From NCBI GenBank assembly GCA_001800245.1, contig MGVA01000022.1, forward strand, positions 1 through 58,708: a DNA stretch of 58,708 nt, written 5' to 3'. The notes under the pieces are model-generated. The model was not told where the DNA came from, did no database searches, and worked only from the letters and a program-made list of their open reading frames with translations. Every line of letters starts with the position of its first letter. The first letter of the stretch is position 1. This stretch comes from Elusimicrobia bacterium RIFOXYA12_FULL_51_18. GTDB taxonomy: Bacteria > Elusimicrobiota > Elusimicrobia > Elusimicrobiales > UBA9959. This document shows positions 43,086 to 53,198 of the stretch, piece after piece. The position numbers were made by a program, and so were the translations under genes.

Positions 43086-44813
43086 TCAGTCCCGTCTTCT
43101 GTCTATGATATATGAACTGCCGTCGTGATTCTTGGCGGCTTTCTTAAGCTCCGAGCCGATATTGCTGACCTGGGCGAAGGAAGCCAACGGGCGCAGGGTG
43201 TTGTGGACGATGCCGATGGCTATGGCGAGGAAAGAGAATTTTTTAATATTGCTCTGCCGGTCCGTTGAGATAATGTAGCCGCGCGCGCGGTCTTCCTTGG
43301 TGTAAAAAGAGGGGGCGATCTCGTCGAAGGCTTTAACGATGCGTCCGGCCAGTTCCTCGGCTCTTTCAAAATCGGTGACGATTATAAAGTCGTCACCGCC
43401 GATGTGGCCGATGAAATCCCTTGAGTTCTCGTTCTGGATAGTGAGCTTCACCAGCAGATTGGCGGTGGCCTTAAGAATGCGGTCACCGGATTCGAACCCA
43501 TAGATGTCGTTGTAGGCTTTGAAATTGTTCAGATCCAGATAGAGCACGGCGAAGGGGCCGCCCTGTTGTATATCGCGCTCCACCCTGGCCTGGATGGACG
43601 GGTTGCCGGGGAGCTTGGAGAGAGGGTTGGTGTCCAGCACCAGCTTGTTGCGCTTCAGGATCATGCGTATGCGGGCGACAAGTTCATCCGTGTCCACGGG
43701 CTTGATGAGATAGTCGTCTATCCCCATGCTCAGCCCTTTTATTTTGGTGTTTTTCTCGCTTAAAGCGGTGCAGATTATGATCGGGATATGGGCGAAAAGA
43801 GGGTTATCCTTAAGGTCCCGCGCCACGCTCAGCCCGTCTTTTATGGGCATATTGTAGTCAAGCACCACGATGTCGGGATGCATCTCAAAAGTGACTTTAA
43901 GGGCCTCCTGCCCGTCGCTGGCGATACAGACTTCGAACCCCGCGGCTTCAATAGTTTCTTTCATCAGCAAAAGCAGTTCCGTCTGGTCGTCCGCCACCAG
44001 AACCCTGGGTTTGGCCGGTATGGCTGTTATGGGCGTATCCATGGCCTCCCGGACCGGGCCGCCGCCTATTTCTTTCGCGATTATAGAGAGCAGCAGGTCG
44101 CCCGGCATTTCCTTCGAAATTATTTCGGGGAGGCCTGTCAGGATGCCGCGTTCCTGGAAATTATTGAGGCGGAGCGCGCTTAGCACTATGATGGGGATCG
44201 CCGCGGTGGCCGCTTCGTCCTGCATCTCGTTCATGATCTGGAAGCCGTCTTTTTTCGGCATCATAATATCCAGAATGAGCACGTCCGGTTTCTCGGCTTT
44301 TATGCGCGACATGATCTGGAGCGGGTCGTTTATTACCACGGGGTTGTAATTATTGGCCTCCAGGAACATTTTTATAAGCTCCGAGAATTCTTCGTCGTCG
44401 TCGCCCACCATTACGGTCACGGTCCGGCCGAGCCCCGGTTCGGGAGCGATGCCGCGAAGCGTGGATTTGAGGAGCTCGAAATCAACGGGCTTGGTAAGGT
44501 AACCCTTAACTTTCGGCGCTGGACCCGTTACAATATCCACTTTTGGCGTCCGGGAAAAGATGATGAACTTCTGATTTTGCGTAAAGGGATTTTTCTTAAC
44601 TTCCGAGATGAGATCCAGGGCGTTGAACGCTTCGATGATGATGTTCAGGATAACCAGGTCCGGCTTCCAGTCCTGAACGGCGGCCAGGGCCGTCTGGTAG
44701 CCGGAGCAGGTCTGGACGCCGTAATTCATCTGCTTCAGGAAAACGGCAAGCTCCGCGGCATTGGCCGCGTCGCTGTCCACGATGAGTATTTTCTTTTTTA
44801 AGTCCTCATCCAT
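43086..44813 (-). CDS. Three-receiver-domain response regulator with C-terminal GGDEF
   Basis: The 575-residue protein has REC1 (about 7-120), REC2 (130-245), REC3 (275-392) and a diguanylate cyclase domain (about 415-560). REC2 (LILDIMMPKKDG) and REC3 (VVLDYNMPIKDG) keep the phosphoacceptor Asp; REC1 has Asn57 (LVILNIII) instead and is probably not phosphorylated. The active-site motif is GGDDF in GHIGGDDFII, acceptable for c-di-GMP synthesis, and there is no obvious RxxD I-site before it. No partner kinase is adjacent. Confidence 0.9.
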   Translation of the reverse strand: MDEDLKKKILIVDSDAANAAELAVFLKQMNYGVQTCSGYQTALAAVQDWKPDLVILNIIIEAFNALDLISEVKKNPFTQNQKFIIFSRTPKVDIVTGPAPKVKGYLTKPVDFELLKSTLRGIAPEPGLGRTVTVMVGDDDEEFSELIKMFLEANNYNPVVINDPLQIMSRIKAEKPDVLILDIMMPKKDGFQIMNEMQDEAATAAIPIIVLSALRLNNFQERGILTGLPEIISKEMPGDLLLSIIAKEIGGGPVREAMDTPITAIPAKPRVLVADDQTELLLLMKETIEAAGFEVCIASDGQEALKVTFEMHPDIVVLDYNMPIKDGLSVARDLKDNPLFAHIPIIICTALSEKNTKIKGLSMGIDDYLIKPVDTDELVARIRMILKRNKLVLDTNPLSKLPGNPSIQARVERDIQQGGPFAVLYLDLNNFKAYNDIYGFESGDRILKATANLLVKLTIQNENSRDFIGHIGGDDFIIVTDFERAEELAGRIVKAFDEIAPSFYTKEDRARGYIISTDRQSNIKKFSFLAIAIGIVHNTLRPLASFAQVSNIGSELKKAAKNHDGSSYIIDRRRD

Positions 44814-44822
44814 AAAATAATT

Positions 44823-44853
44823 TTAACATTTATTCGTCCCCGTATTTGATAAA
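44823..44853 (+). promoter_or_regulatory. Probable atp operon promoter
   Basis: TTAACA (44823-44828) and GATAAA (44848-44853) are 19 bp apart. The ATG of atpZ (44862) lies eight bases past the -10 box with no Shine-Dalgarno, again suggesting a leaderless or near-leaderless mRNA. The assignment is tentative because of the long spacer. Confidence 0.4.
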
Positions 44854-44861
44854 ATCTCAAT

Positions 44862-45095
44862 ATGGCCGACGGAGATGATATAAATTATTACAAATACGCC
44901 CAGATAGGACTTGAGCTGGCCGCCGGGGTGGGGCTTGGCTTCTGGGCCGGTTACAGTATGGACGCTAAATTCGGAACTTCGCCCTGGTTCATGCTCTTTG
45001 GAGCCGCCGCCGGCCTGGCCGCCGGTTTTTATCTTATCGTCCGGGAACTTCCGCGTGAAAAGGATTTTAAGAGCGGAAAGAAGGGCAAGCCATGA
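44862..45095 (+). CDS. atpZ: AtpZ-like ATP synthase accessory membrane protein
   Basis: The 77-residue protein has two membrane helices (ELAAGVGLGFWAGYSMD and WFMLFGAAAGLAAGFYLI). It matches the ATPase gene 1/AtpZ family found before AtpI and proposed to help cation (Mg2+/Ca2+) supply or assembly of the complex. It is coupled to the next gene by a 4-bp overlap. Confidence 0.85.
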   Translation: MADGDDINYYKYAQIGLELAAGVGLGFWAGYSMDAKFGTSPWFMLFGAAAGLAAGFYLIVRELPREKDFKSGKKGKP

Positions 45096-45376
45096 TGGAT
45101 TCAGCCTGGTCGGCCGCCGCATGGGGGGGAGCTTTCGGGCTTATGAACGGGGGGCTGTCGCGCCGCGCTCTTCAGAAGGCGCTGGATAAGGCCGACAAGG
45201 TTTTTTACGCGGTATTCGCCGCCGGTTTTTTCTGGAGGCTGGTTTTTCTAGCGGGGGCGGTTTGGTTTCTCCGGGATAAAAAATATATAATTTTGTTGCC
45301 GTTTTCCGGCGCGCTGATCTTTACGCAATTTATTTTCGAGGTCATCCCTTTAAAGAAAGGGCGCCGTCAGTCATGA
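45092..45376 (+). CDS. atpI: AtpI-like ATP synthase assembly protein
   Basis: The 94-residue protein has about three hydrophobic segments (residues ~5-15, 38-60, 65-85). Sequence similarity to AtpI is weak, but its size, topology and position between AtpZ and subunit a are typical. AtpI assists c-ring assembly. Confidence 0.7.
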   Translation: MMDSAWSAAAWGGAFGLMNGGLSRRALQKALDKADKVFYAVFAAGFFWRLVFLAGAVWFLRDKKYIILLPFSGALIFTQFIFEVIPLKKGRRQS

Positions 45377-45420
45377 GAAGATCGGATCGCAGGTATTAAG
45401 CGCGGGGTGCGACAAAGAAG

Positions 45421-46185
45421 ATGGAACTAAAAACAATACTTGAGCACCATATCGTGGATCATATCTGGAGCTTCTTCAGCCTTGGTCCGTTGACCCTGCC
45501 GTTCTCAAAACACGTGCTGATGATGCTCATCTCCGCGTCCATCCTCTTGTTCGCGCTGCCGCTTCTGATCACCGGTAAGCGCCCGGCCTTCGCGCCTTTC
45601 AGGTCCATAATAGAAATTATCGTTCTATTTCTGAGGGACGAGGTGGTGGGCCCGAACCTCGGTTCTAAAACAGCCGCCTATCTTCCTTATTTCGCCACGC
45701 TGTTCTTTTTTATTCTGGTGATGAATTTGCTGGGGCTGCTGCCCTACGGCGCTACCGCCACGGGCAATCTCGCCGTGACCGGCGGCCTGGCTGTTACTAC
45801 TTTCTGTCTGGTTAATTTCGCCGGTATGAGGGAGCAGGGCGTGGTGGGCTACTTCAGCCATATCGTGCCGAAAGGCGTGCCTCTGTGGCTCTACCCGCTG
45901 CTTTTCCCGATAGAGCTCATCGGCCTGCTGACCAAGACCTTCGCCCTGGCCATCCGTCTCTTCGCTAATATGATAGCCGGCCATATCGTCATACTTTCTT
46001 TTATAAGCTTCATTTTTATCTTCGGCGCGGTGCACATAGCGCTAGGCCTCGGCCTTGCCGCGCCTATCTCCGTGGCGCTTGTCCTGTTTATTTATATGCT
46101 GGAACTTTTTGTGGCGTTTCTCCAGGCTTACGTGTTCACTTTTTTGACGGCTATATTTACGGGCGCGGCGATGCACCCGCATTAG
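45421..46185 (+). CDS. atpB: ATP synthase Fo subunit a
   Basis: In this 254-residue membrane protein, the helix with the essential Arg is present (LTKTFALAIRLFANMIAGHI), and the earlier MNLLGLLPYGATATGN motif is typical. It forms the ion half-channels against the c-ring. Confidence 0.96.
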   Translation: MELKTILEHHIVDHIWSFFSLGPLTLPFSKHVLMMLISASILLFALPLLITGKRPAFAPFRSIIEIIVLFLRDEVVGPNLGSKTAAYLPYFATLFFFILVMNLLGLLPYGATATGNLAVTGGLAVTTFCLVNFAGMREQGVVGYFSHIVPKGVPLWLYPLLFPIELIGLLTKTFALAIRLFANMIAGHIVILSFISFIFIFGAVHIALGLGLAAPISVALVLFIYMLELFVAFLQAYVFTFLTAIFTGAAMHPH

Positions 46186-46219
46186 TTTCTGATATCTAAA
46201 CTATGGAGGTAGTAAAATT

Positions 46220-46516
46220 ATGAACGACATGATGTTTTTGGGACTTGGTTATATCGGCGCGGGCCTTGGCGCCGGCCTTACGTTGGTGGGCGCGGGCCTT
46301 GGTATAGGCAAAATGGCCGCCAGCGCTCTTGAGGGTACGGCCCGCCAGCCGGAAGCCGGCGGCGCTATCAGGACCACCATGATCATCGCGGCGGCCCTTG
46401 TGGAAGGACTCGCTTTCTTCGCGCTGGTCATCTGCCTGCTTGCCGTGATGAATTTCGGTATGCCCAAGACCGAGGCTCCGGCCGGCGCGGCCGCGCAGGT
46501 GGAAGCGCATAAATAG
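46220..46516 (+). CDS. atpE: ATP synthase Fo subunit c (H+-type residues)
   Basis: The 98-residue protein has two helices joined by the polar loop ARQPE (41-45). The ion-binding carboxylate is Glu62 (ALVEGLAFF). The Gln and Ser that complete the Na+ site in Ilyobacter-type c subunits correspond here to Ile29 and Gly63, so proton coupling is expected. A short Ala-rich C-terminal extension is present. GGAGG precedes the ATG. Confidence 0.95.
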   Translation: MNDMMFLGLGYIGAGLGAGLTLVGAGLGIGKMAASALEGTARQPEAGGAIRTTMIIAAALVEGLAFFALVICLLAVMNFGMPKTEAPAGAAAQVEAHK

Positions 46517-46613
46517 ACGCGGGTCCCATGCCGCGGACCATAGACGGGGATATTTTTATGTTCCTTAATAAGCGTATGGCCCGCGCATTGTTCCCGGTCC
46601 ACTGGAGAATATT

Positions 46614-47129
46614 ATGGAAGCATTGATACGGCCGGAGTTCGGCCTGATGTTCTGGACCATCTGCATCTTCATCCTGCTGGTCCTGATCCTCTCGAAAACC
46701 GCCTGGAAGCCGCTTCTGAAGGCCGTGGAGGAGCGTGAACACGCCATCCGCCATGACCGGGAAAGCGCGGAGAAAGCCAGGACGGAAGCCGAGAAAATAA
46801 AGGCCGACCTGGATCAGCGCATGGCCGTGTTCAGGGCGGAAATGGACCGCCGCATCGAAGACGCCGTCGCTGAGGGGGGCAGGGAGCGGCTCCTTATAAT
46901 AGAGGACGCCCGCAAAAGCGCCTCATTGCTGATTGAAACCGCCAAGAAGGAACTGGAGGCCCAGAAAAACGACCTTGCGAAAGAGCTTAAAGATAAAGTG
47001 ACCGAACTCGCTTTTCTGGCCGCGGAAAAAGTCCTGCTTAAAACCATAGACCAGAAAGCCAACAAGGCGCTGGTCGGCCATTTTTTGAATGAACTTGAAA
47101 ATAAGGACGCCAAATATAAACTGGGGTAA
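46614..47129 (+). CDS. atpF: ATP synthase Fo subunit b
   Basis: The 171-residue protein has one N-terminal membrane helix (about 10-28, MFWTICIFILLVLILSK), then a long charged alpha-helical coiled coil (about 35-150) rich in Ala, Glu and Lys. It is the peripheral stalk linking Fo to F1 through delta. Confidence 0.93.
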   Translation: MEALIRPEFGLMFWTICIFILLVLILSKTAWKPLLKAVEEREHAIRHDRESAEKARTEAEKIKADLDQRMAVFRAEMDRRIEDAVAEGGRERLLIIEDARKSASLLIETAKKELEAQKNDLAKELKDKVTELAFLAAEKVLLKTIDQKANKALVGHFLNELENKDAKYKLG

Positions 47130-47137
47130 CAAAAAAG

Positions 47138-47743
47138 ATGAAAGCCGCGGATAAAATGCTGTCAAAGCGCTACGCCAGGGCCTACATGGACCTGGACGGG
47201 GCCGCTTTTGATAAGCACGGCGAATCCGCCGCGCGGGCCCGGATAGCGGAGCTGGAAAAAATACGCAATGCCGTCAGCCAGTTCCGGCGTTTATTCCTGC
47301 ACCCGCTGGTGGGCTATGACGATAAGAACGAGGTCCTGACCAAGCTCCTTTCCAGTGTAAGCGTCGGAGATGTGACAAAGGCCTATGCCCAGCAAACGGC
47401 CAAAGATCCTGTCGCCCCGCAGGCCGCCGCGTTCGTGCGGCTGCTGCTCAGGGAAAACAGGTTTTACCTGCTGGAGCCGGTGCTTGAAGACTGTATGAGG
47501 TTTTATAACGCTTACGCCGGGGTCGCGCGGGCCGAGGTGGTTTCCCGGCACCCGCTTGACGAGGAAGAGCTGCGCCATATCGCGAAGACGCTTTCAGCCT
47601 CCACCGGCAAGAAGGTTCATGTCACGCAGATAGTCTCTGAAAGGGTTATAGGCGGCATGGAGATACGGTTCGGCGATTTGCTGATAGACGATACGGTGAA
47701 GGGCAGGCTTGAAAGGCTTAAAAAAAACATACTTTCGTTTTGA
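47138..47743 (+). CDS. atpH: ATP synthase F1 subunit delta
   Basis: The 201-residue protein begins 8 bp after atpF. SKRYARAYMDLD is the typical N-terminus and IGGMEIRFGDLLIDDTVKGR the typical C-terminal signature of the OSCP/delta family. It joins the F1 head to the b stalk. Confidence 0.93.
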   Translation: MKAADKMLSKRYARAYMDLDGAAFDKHGESAARARIAELEKIRNAVSQFRRLFLHPLVGYDDKNEVLTKLLSSVSVGDVTKAYAQQTAKDPVAPQAAAFVRLLLRENRFYLLEPVLEDCMRFYNAYAGVARAEVVSRHPLDEEELRHIAKTLSASTGKKVHVTQIVSERVIGGMEIRFGDLLIDDTVKGRLERLKKNILSF

Positions 47744-47800
47744 TACGGAAACCGGGATCGGATTCGGTTTTTATTTGAGAAAGATATAAAAGGCGGAACA

Positions 47801-49315
47801 ATGATACGACCTGAAGAAATTACGGACATTATAAAGAACAGGATCCAGAAGTTCGTGCCCGAGGCCGAACTGTCAGAGACCGGACAGGTTCTGCAGATGG
47901 GCGACGGTATCGCCCGCGTCTATGGCCTGAATAACGCCGTCATAGGCGAACTGGTGGAATTTGAGGGCGGCGTCTCCGGCATGGTTCTTAACATAGAGCG
48001 CGAGAACGTCGGAGTTGTGGTGATGGGGCACGACGCCCTTATTAAGGAAGGCGACCGTGTGAAGCGGACGAACCGCGTTATGGACATGCCGGTGGGGCCG
48101 GAACTCATAGGCCGGGTGGTGGACCCTCTGGGCAATCCTATCGACGGGAAGGGGCCCCTCAACGCGAAAAAAAGGCGCCCCGTTGAAGTCATAGCGCCCG
48201 GCGTTCTGGAACGGCAGCCCGTCAGGGAGGCCCTCCAGACCGGTATCAAGGCCGTGGACGGCATGATCCCGATAGGCCGCGGCCAGCGGGAGCTCATAAT
48301 AGGCGACCGGCAGACCGGCAAGACCGCCATCGCGATCGACACTATAATAAACCAGAAGGCCGAGCCAGCCGACAGGCGTCCTATTTGTATTTATGTGGCC
48401 ATCGGCCAGAAAGAATCCACCGTCGCCAGGGTGGCCAAGACCCTTGAGGAGCACGGGGCCATGGAATATTCCATTATCGTTTCGGCCACGGCTTCCCAGC
48501 CCGCCTCGCTCCTTTATCTGGCGCCTTATTCCGCCTGCGCGGTGGCCGAAGGCTTTCTTTGGGAAGGGAAGCATGCCCTGGTGATCTACGACGACCTCTC
48601 AAAGCACGCCCAGGCTTACCGGCAGATGTCGCTTTTGCTGCGCCGCCCGCCCGGCCGCGAAGCTTACCCCGGAGACGTGTTTTATCTCCATTCCCGGCTT
48701 CTTGAGCGCGCCTGCAAACTCTCTGATAAGAACGGCGGCGGCTCCATAACGGCCCTGCCCATAATCGAGACACAGGCCAACGACGTTACGGCCTATATCC
48801 CCACAAATGTGATCTCAATAACGGATGGACAGATCTATCTTGAGCCGTCCTTATTCCATTCCGGCATCAGGCCGGCGGTCAATGTCGGCATTTCCGTGTC
48901 GCGCGTGGGCGGCTCGGCCCAGATCAAGGCCATGCGCCAGGTGGCGGGCCGGCTCAGGTCCGACTTGGCCCAATATAATGAACTGGCCGCCTTCTCGCAG
49001 TTCGGCTCCGATCTGGATAAGGCCAGCACGGAACAGCTTAAGCGCGGCGAGCGTCTGGTGGAACTGCTCAAGCAGGACCAGTATAAGCCTATGCCGGTGG
49101 CCGAGCAGGTGGTAGCCTTTTTCTCCGGAACGCGCGGCTATCTGGACGACGTTGAACTGGCCAAGATCAAAAAATTCGAGACGGGGCTGCTTAAGTTCGT
49201 GAAAGACAGGTACGCGAATATTCTTGACGAGATAGTCCGGAAAAAACAACTGGACGTCGAGCTTGAGGGTAAGCTGGCCGATATTCTTGTGGAATTTAAA
49301 AAGAACTTTAATTGA
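47801..49315 (+). CDS. atpA: ATP synthase F1 subunit alpha
   Basis: The 504-residue protein has the P-loop [11 protein letters not shown], and [20 protein letters not shown] and the [20 protein letters not shown] signature are in the expected order. It is the non-catalytic nucleotide-binding subunit. The length is normal. Confidence 0.97.
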   Translation: MIRPEEITDIIKNRIQKFVPEAELSETGQVLQMGDGIARVYGLNNAVIGELVEFEGGVSGMVLNIERENVGVVVMGHDALIKEGDRVKRTNRVMDMPVGPELIGRVVDPLGNPIDGKGPLNAKKRRPVEVIAPGVLERQPVREALQTGIKAVDGMIPIGRGQRELIIGDRQTGKTAIAIDTIINQKAEPADRRPICIYVAIGQKESTVARVAKTLEEHGAMEYSIIVSATASQPASLLYLAPYSACAVAEGFLWEGKHALVIYDDLSKHAQAYRQMSLLLRRPPGREAYPGDVFYLHSRLLERACKLSDKNGGGSITALPIIETQANDVTAYIPTNVISITDGQIYLEPSLFHSGIRPAVNVGISVSRVGGSAQIKAMRQVAGRLRSDLAQYNELAAFSQFGSDLDKASTEQLKRGERLVELLKQDQYKPMPVAEQVVAFFSGTRGYLDDVELAKIKKFETGLLKFVKDRYANILDEIVRKKQLDVELEGKLADILVEFKKNFN

Positions 49316-49332
49316 CCGGTTAAGAGGCATTA

Positions 49333-50253
49333 ATGAAATACCTGGTTACGGGCGGCGCCGGTTTTATAGGGGCTAATCTGGCCTTCACGCTTTCCGGCGA
49401 ACGGAAGGCGAAAGTGGCCATCCTTGATAATTTCTCTTCCGGAAACTTTAAGAATCTCCACGGGTTCCAGGGAGATATCATAACCGATGATATCCGGAAC
49501 GACGCCTGGTTCGACAAAGCGGGCACAGTGGACGCTGTTTTTCATGAAGCCGCCATCACCGACACCACCATCCACGACCAGAATAAAATGATGGACGTCA
49601 ATGTGGAAGGCTTCAGGAATGTGCTGCGTTTCGCGCTGGAAACCGGGGTAAAGCGGGTGGTTTACGCCTCTTCGGCCGGCGTCTACGGCAACGGGGCCTG
49701 CCCCATGAAAGAGGACCAATTCCTCACTCCGGAGAATGTTTACGGGTTTTCCAAAGCGATCATGGATAATGTGGCGCGGGAATTTGCCGAGGCGCACAAA
49801 GACATGACTTTGGTCGGTCTGCGCTATTTTAACGTGTACGGCCCCCGCGAATATTATAAGGGCGCCGCCGCCAGCATGATGTACCAGCTTTATCTGCAAA
49901 TGAAGGCGGGGAAGCGGCCCAGAATATTCAAGTTCGGCGAGCAGATGCGCGATTTCGTGTATGTCAAAGATATCGTGCGCGCCAATCTTAACGCTTTGGA
50001 CGCGGAAAAATCCTGCGTGGTCAACGCGGCCACCGGCGCTCCTGAAAATTTCAACAAAGTCATAGATTGCCTTAATAAGGCTATGGGCACGGACATCGCC
50101 CCGGAGTATTTCGATAATCCGTACGGTTTTTTTCAGCTTAAAACCCAGGCCGATCTCAGGCACGCAAAAGCCCTCCTGAACTATAGGCCGGAATGGAACC
50201 TGGAGAACGGGATAGCGGATTACGTTAAAGAAATGAAGAAGAGCGGGATTTAG
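49333..50253 (+). CDS. hldD: ADP-L-glycero-D-manno-heptose 6-epimerase, inside the atp operon
   Basis: In this 306-residue extended SDR enzyme, GGAGFIG binds the nucleotide, ASSAGVYG carries the catalytic Ser and YGFSK the Tyr-xxx-Lys pair. RYFNVYGPREYYKG, RDFVYVKDIV and QLKTQADL match HldD rather than general UDP-sugar epimerases. It makes the heptose precursor of LPS inner core. It starts 18 bp after atpA and precedes atpG, an unusual place that would co-express it with ATP synthase. Confidence 0.87.
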   Translation: MKYLVTGGAGFIGANLAFTLSGERKAKVAILDNFSSGNFKNLHGFQGDIITDDIRNDAWFDKAGTVDAVFHEAAITDTTIHDQNKMMDVNVEGFRNVLRFALETGVKRVVYASSAGVYGNGACPMKEDQFLTPENVYGFSKAIMDNVAREFAEAHKDMTLVGLRYFNVYGPREYYKGAAASMMYQLYLQMKAGKRPRIFKFGEQMRDFVYVKDIVRANLNALDAEKSCVVNAATGAPENFNKVIDCLNKAMGTDIAPEYFDNPYGFFQLKTQADLRHAKALLNYRPEWNLENGIADYVKEMKKSGI

Positions 50254-50262
50254 CGGAAAAAC

Positions 50263-50347
50263 AGCTAGGCAGCGAGACGGCTAGGCGGCTGGACAGCTAG
50301 ACGGCCAGATAGCTAGACAGCGAGACCGCTTGGTTGCCTAGCCGTCT
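50263..50347. repeat. 16-bp tandem repeats with a 12-bp inverted repeat between hldD and atpG
   Basis: Four 16-bp units (50263-50326, type AGCTAGRCRGCNNGAC) are followed by a decayed fifth. AGACGGCTAGGC (50275-50286) is the exact reverse complement of 50336-50347, so the transcript can fold into a hairpin ending just before the atpG start. It might tune the amount of gamma subunit or be simple slippage. Confidence 0.8.
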
Positions 50348-50360
50348 AGCGAACAAAATT

Positions 50361-51263
50361 ATGGCGTCTTTAAGAGATATAAGAAAACATATTAAATCGG
50401 TCAAGAGCATAAAACAGATAACTTATGCCATGAAGATGGTCGCCGCGGCCCGCATAAGGCGCGCCCAGAATTCCATTCTCTCTTCGCGGCCGTTCGCCGT
50501 TAAAATGGAAGAGCTGATTGCCGATCTGCGGGGCGACATGGAAAGCGAGAATTTTAAAACCTCCCCCGCGCGCTCGCTTTTCGACGAAAGGCCGGGGGCG
50601 CTTTCGGCGGGCCTGGTGCTTGTCACCGCGGACAAAGGGTTGTGCGGATCTTTTAATTCCAACCTGCTCAAGGCCGCCGCGGGCTGGCTTAGGGAAAACC
50701 GCGCTAAAAAGATCCGGGTTATCTGCGTCGGGCGTAAAAGCCGGGATTTCATGCGGCGGCTGAAGGGGCTGGACCTTGAGATAGCTTATGAGATGGTCGG
50801 GATCTTTCCGAAAGCCGGGTATGTCCACGCGGATCTTCTGGCCGGGAACGTCCTCCGGCTTTTTGAGCGGCCGGACCTGGGGAGCGTCACCCTTATATAT
50901 AACGAATTTAAATCCATGCTGGCCCAGCGAATAGTCAGGACGGACCTGCTGCCGCTGAAACAGCGCATCAACCAGGAGCGCCGTTCCGCCGAACATAAAT
51001 TCAGGGACTTCAGTTTTGAGCCGGGAAAACGGCGGCTGCTCGAAACCCTGCTCCCCAGGCACATCAGCGCCCAGCTCTATCGGGTGCTGCTGGAATCCCA
51101 GGCCGCGGAGCTTGCCGCGCGCATGAACGCCATGGAGGCGGCTTCAAAGAACGCGTCCGAACTTATAGACGGCCTTACGCTCAGGCTCAACAAGATGCGC
51201 CAGACCATGATCACTACCGAGCTCAACGAGATAGTCAGCGGCGCGGAAGCGCTGGGCGGATAA
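50361..51263 (+). CDS. atpG: ATP synthase F1 subunit gamma
   Basis: From the ATG at 50361 the protein has 300 residues. ASLRDIRKHIKSVKSIKQIT and AMKMVAAARIRRAQ form the N-terminal rotor helix, ADKGLCGSFN is present, and the C-terminal helix is MNAMEAASKNA followed by LTLRLNKMRQTMITTELNEI. It is the central rotating shaft. No Shine-Dalgarno is obvious; the TTG at 50334 is unlikely. Confidence 0.96.
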   Translation: MASLRDIRKHIKSVKSIKQITYAMKMVAAARIRRAQNSILSSRPFAVKMEELIADLRGDMESENFKTSPARSLFDERPGALSAGLVLVTADKGLCGSFNSNLLKAAAGWLRENRAKKIRVICVGRKSRDFMRRLKGLDLEIAYEMVGIFPKAGYVHADLLAGNVLRLFERPDLGSVTLIYNEFKSMLAQRIVRTDLLPLKQRINQERRSAEHKFRDFSFEPGKRRLLETLLPRHISAQLYRVLLESQAAELAARMNAMEAASKNASELIDGLTLRLNKMRQTMITTELNEIVSGAEALGG

Positions 51264-52739
<1,476 letters not shown>

Positions 52740-52778
52740 GCGGGCTGCCGCACTATTGCCGCTATTTAAGAACCGCTT

Positions 52779-53198
52779 ATGCCGAACAAACTTTTATTAA
52801 CCATCTTAACTCCTGAAAAAGCCTTTATTACCGACAAGGAAGTGGACTTCGTTTCCATCCCCGCTTTTGAAGGGGAAATGGGAATACTGCCAGGCCATAT
52901 CTCTTTTGTGGTGCAGTTGAAAGAGGGCGTGCTTAGGTATAAGGACGGGCATAAAAAAGAGATCTTCGCGGTGTTGAGCGGTTTTGCCGAGGTATGCGGA
53001 GACAAAGTCCTGATACTGGCGGAAGAAGCCGAGCTTGCCAAAGAGATAGACGAAGAGCGCGCCAGGCAGGCTTACCAGAAGGCCAAAGACGCTCTGGCTA
53101 TGCGCGGCAAGGATATGGATCTGGACGCGGCGCAGGCCGCTTTGAGGCGCGCCGTGGTCCGCCTGAAAATAGCCGAGTTCAAAAAAAGATATAAATAA
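52779..53198 (+). CDS. atpC: ATP synthase F1 subunit epsilon
   Basis: The 139-residue protein has an N-terminal beta sandwich (LLTILTPEKAFI, FVSIPAFEGEMGILPGHI) and a C-terminal helical pair (ARQAYQKAKDAL, AALRRAVVRLKIAEF) that can inhibit hydrolysis. Its stop overlaps the start of the next gene (TAATG). Confidence 0.93.
   Translation: MPNKLLLTILTPEKAFITDKEVDFVSIPAFEGEMGILPGHISFVVQLKEGVLRYKDGHKKEIFAVLSGFAEVCGDKVLILAEEAELAKEIDEERARQAYQKAKDALAMRGKDMDLDAAQAALRRAVVRLKIAEFKKRYK

Noticed and set aside
50263..50347. CRISPR-like array between hldD and atpG
   Set aside because: Units are 16 bp and contiguous with no spacers, so it is a simple tandem repeat.
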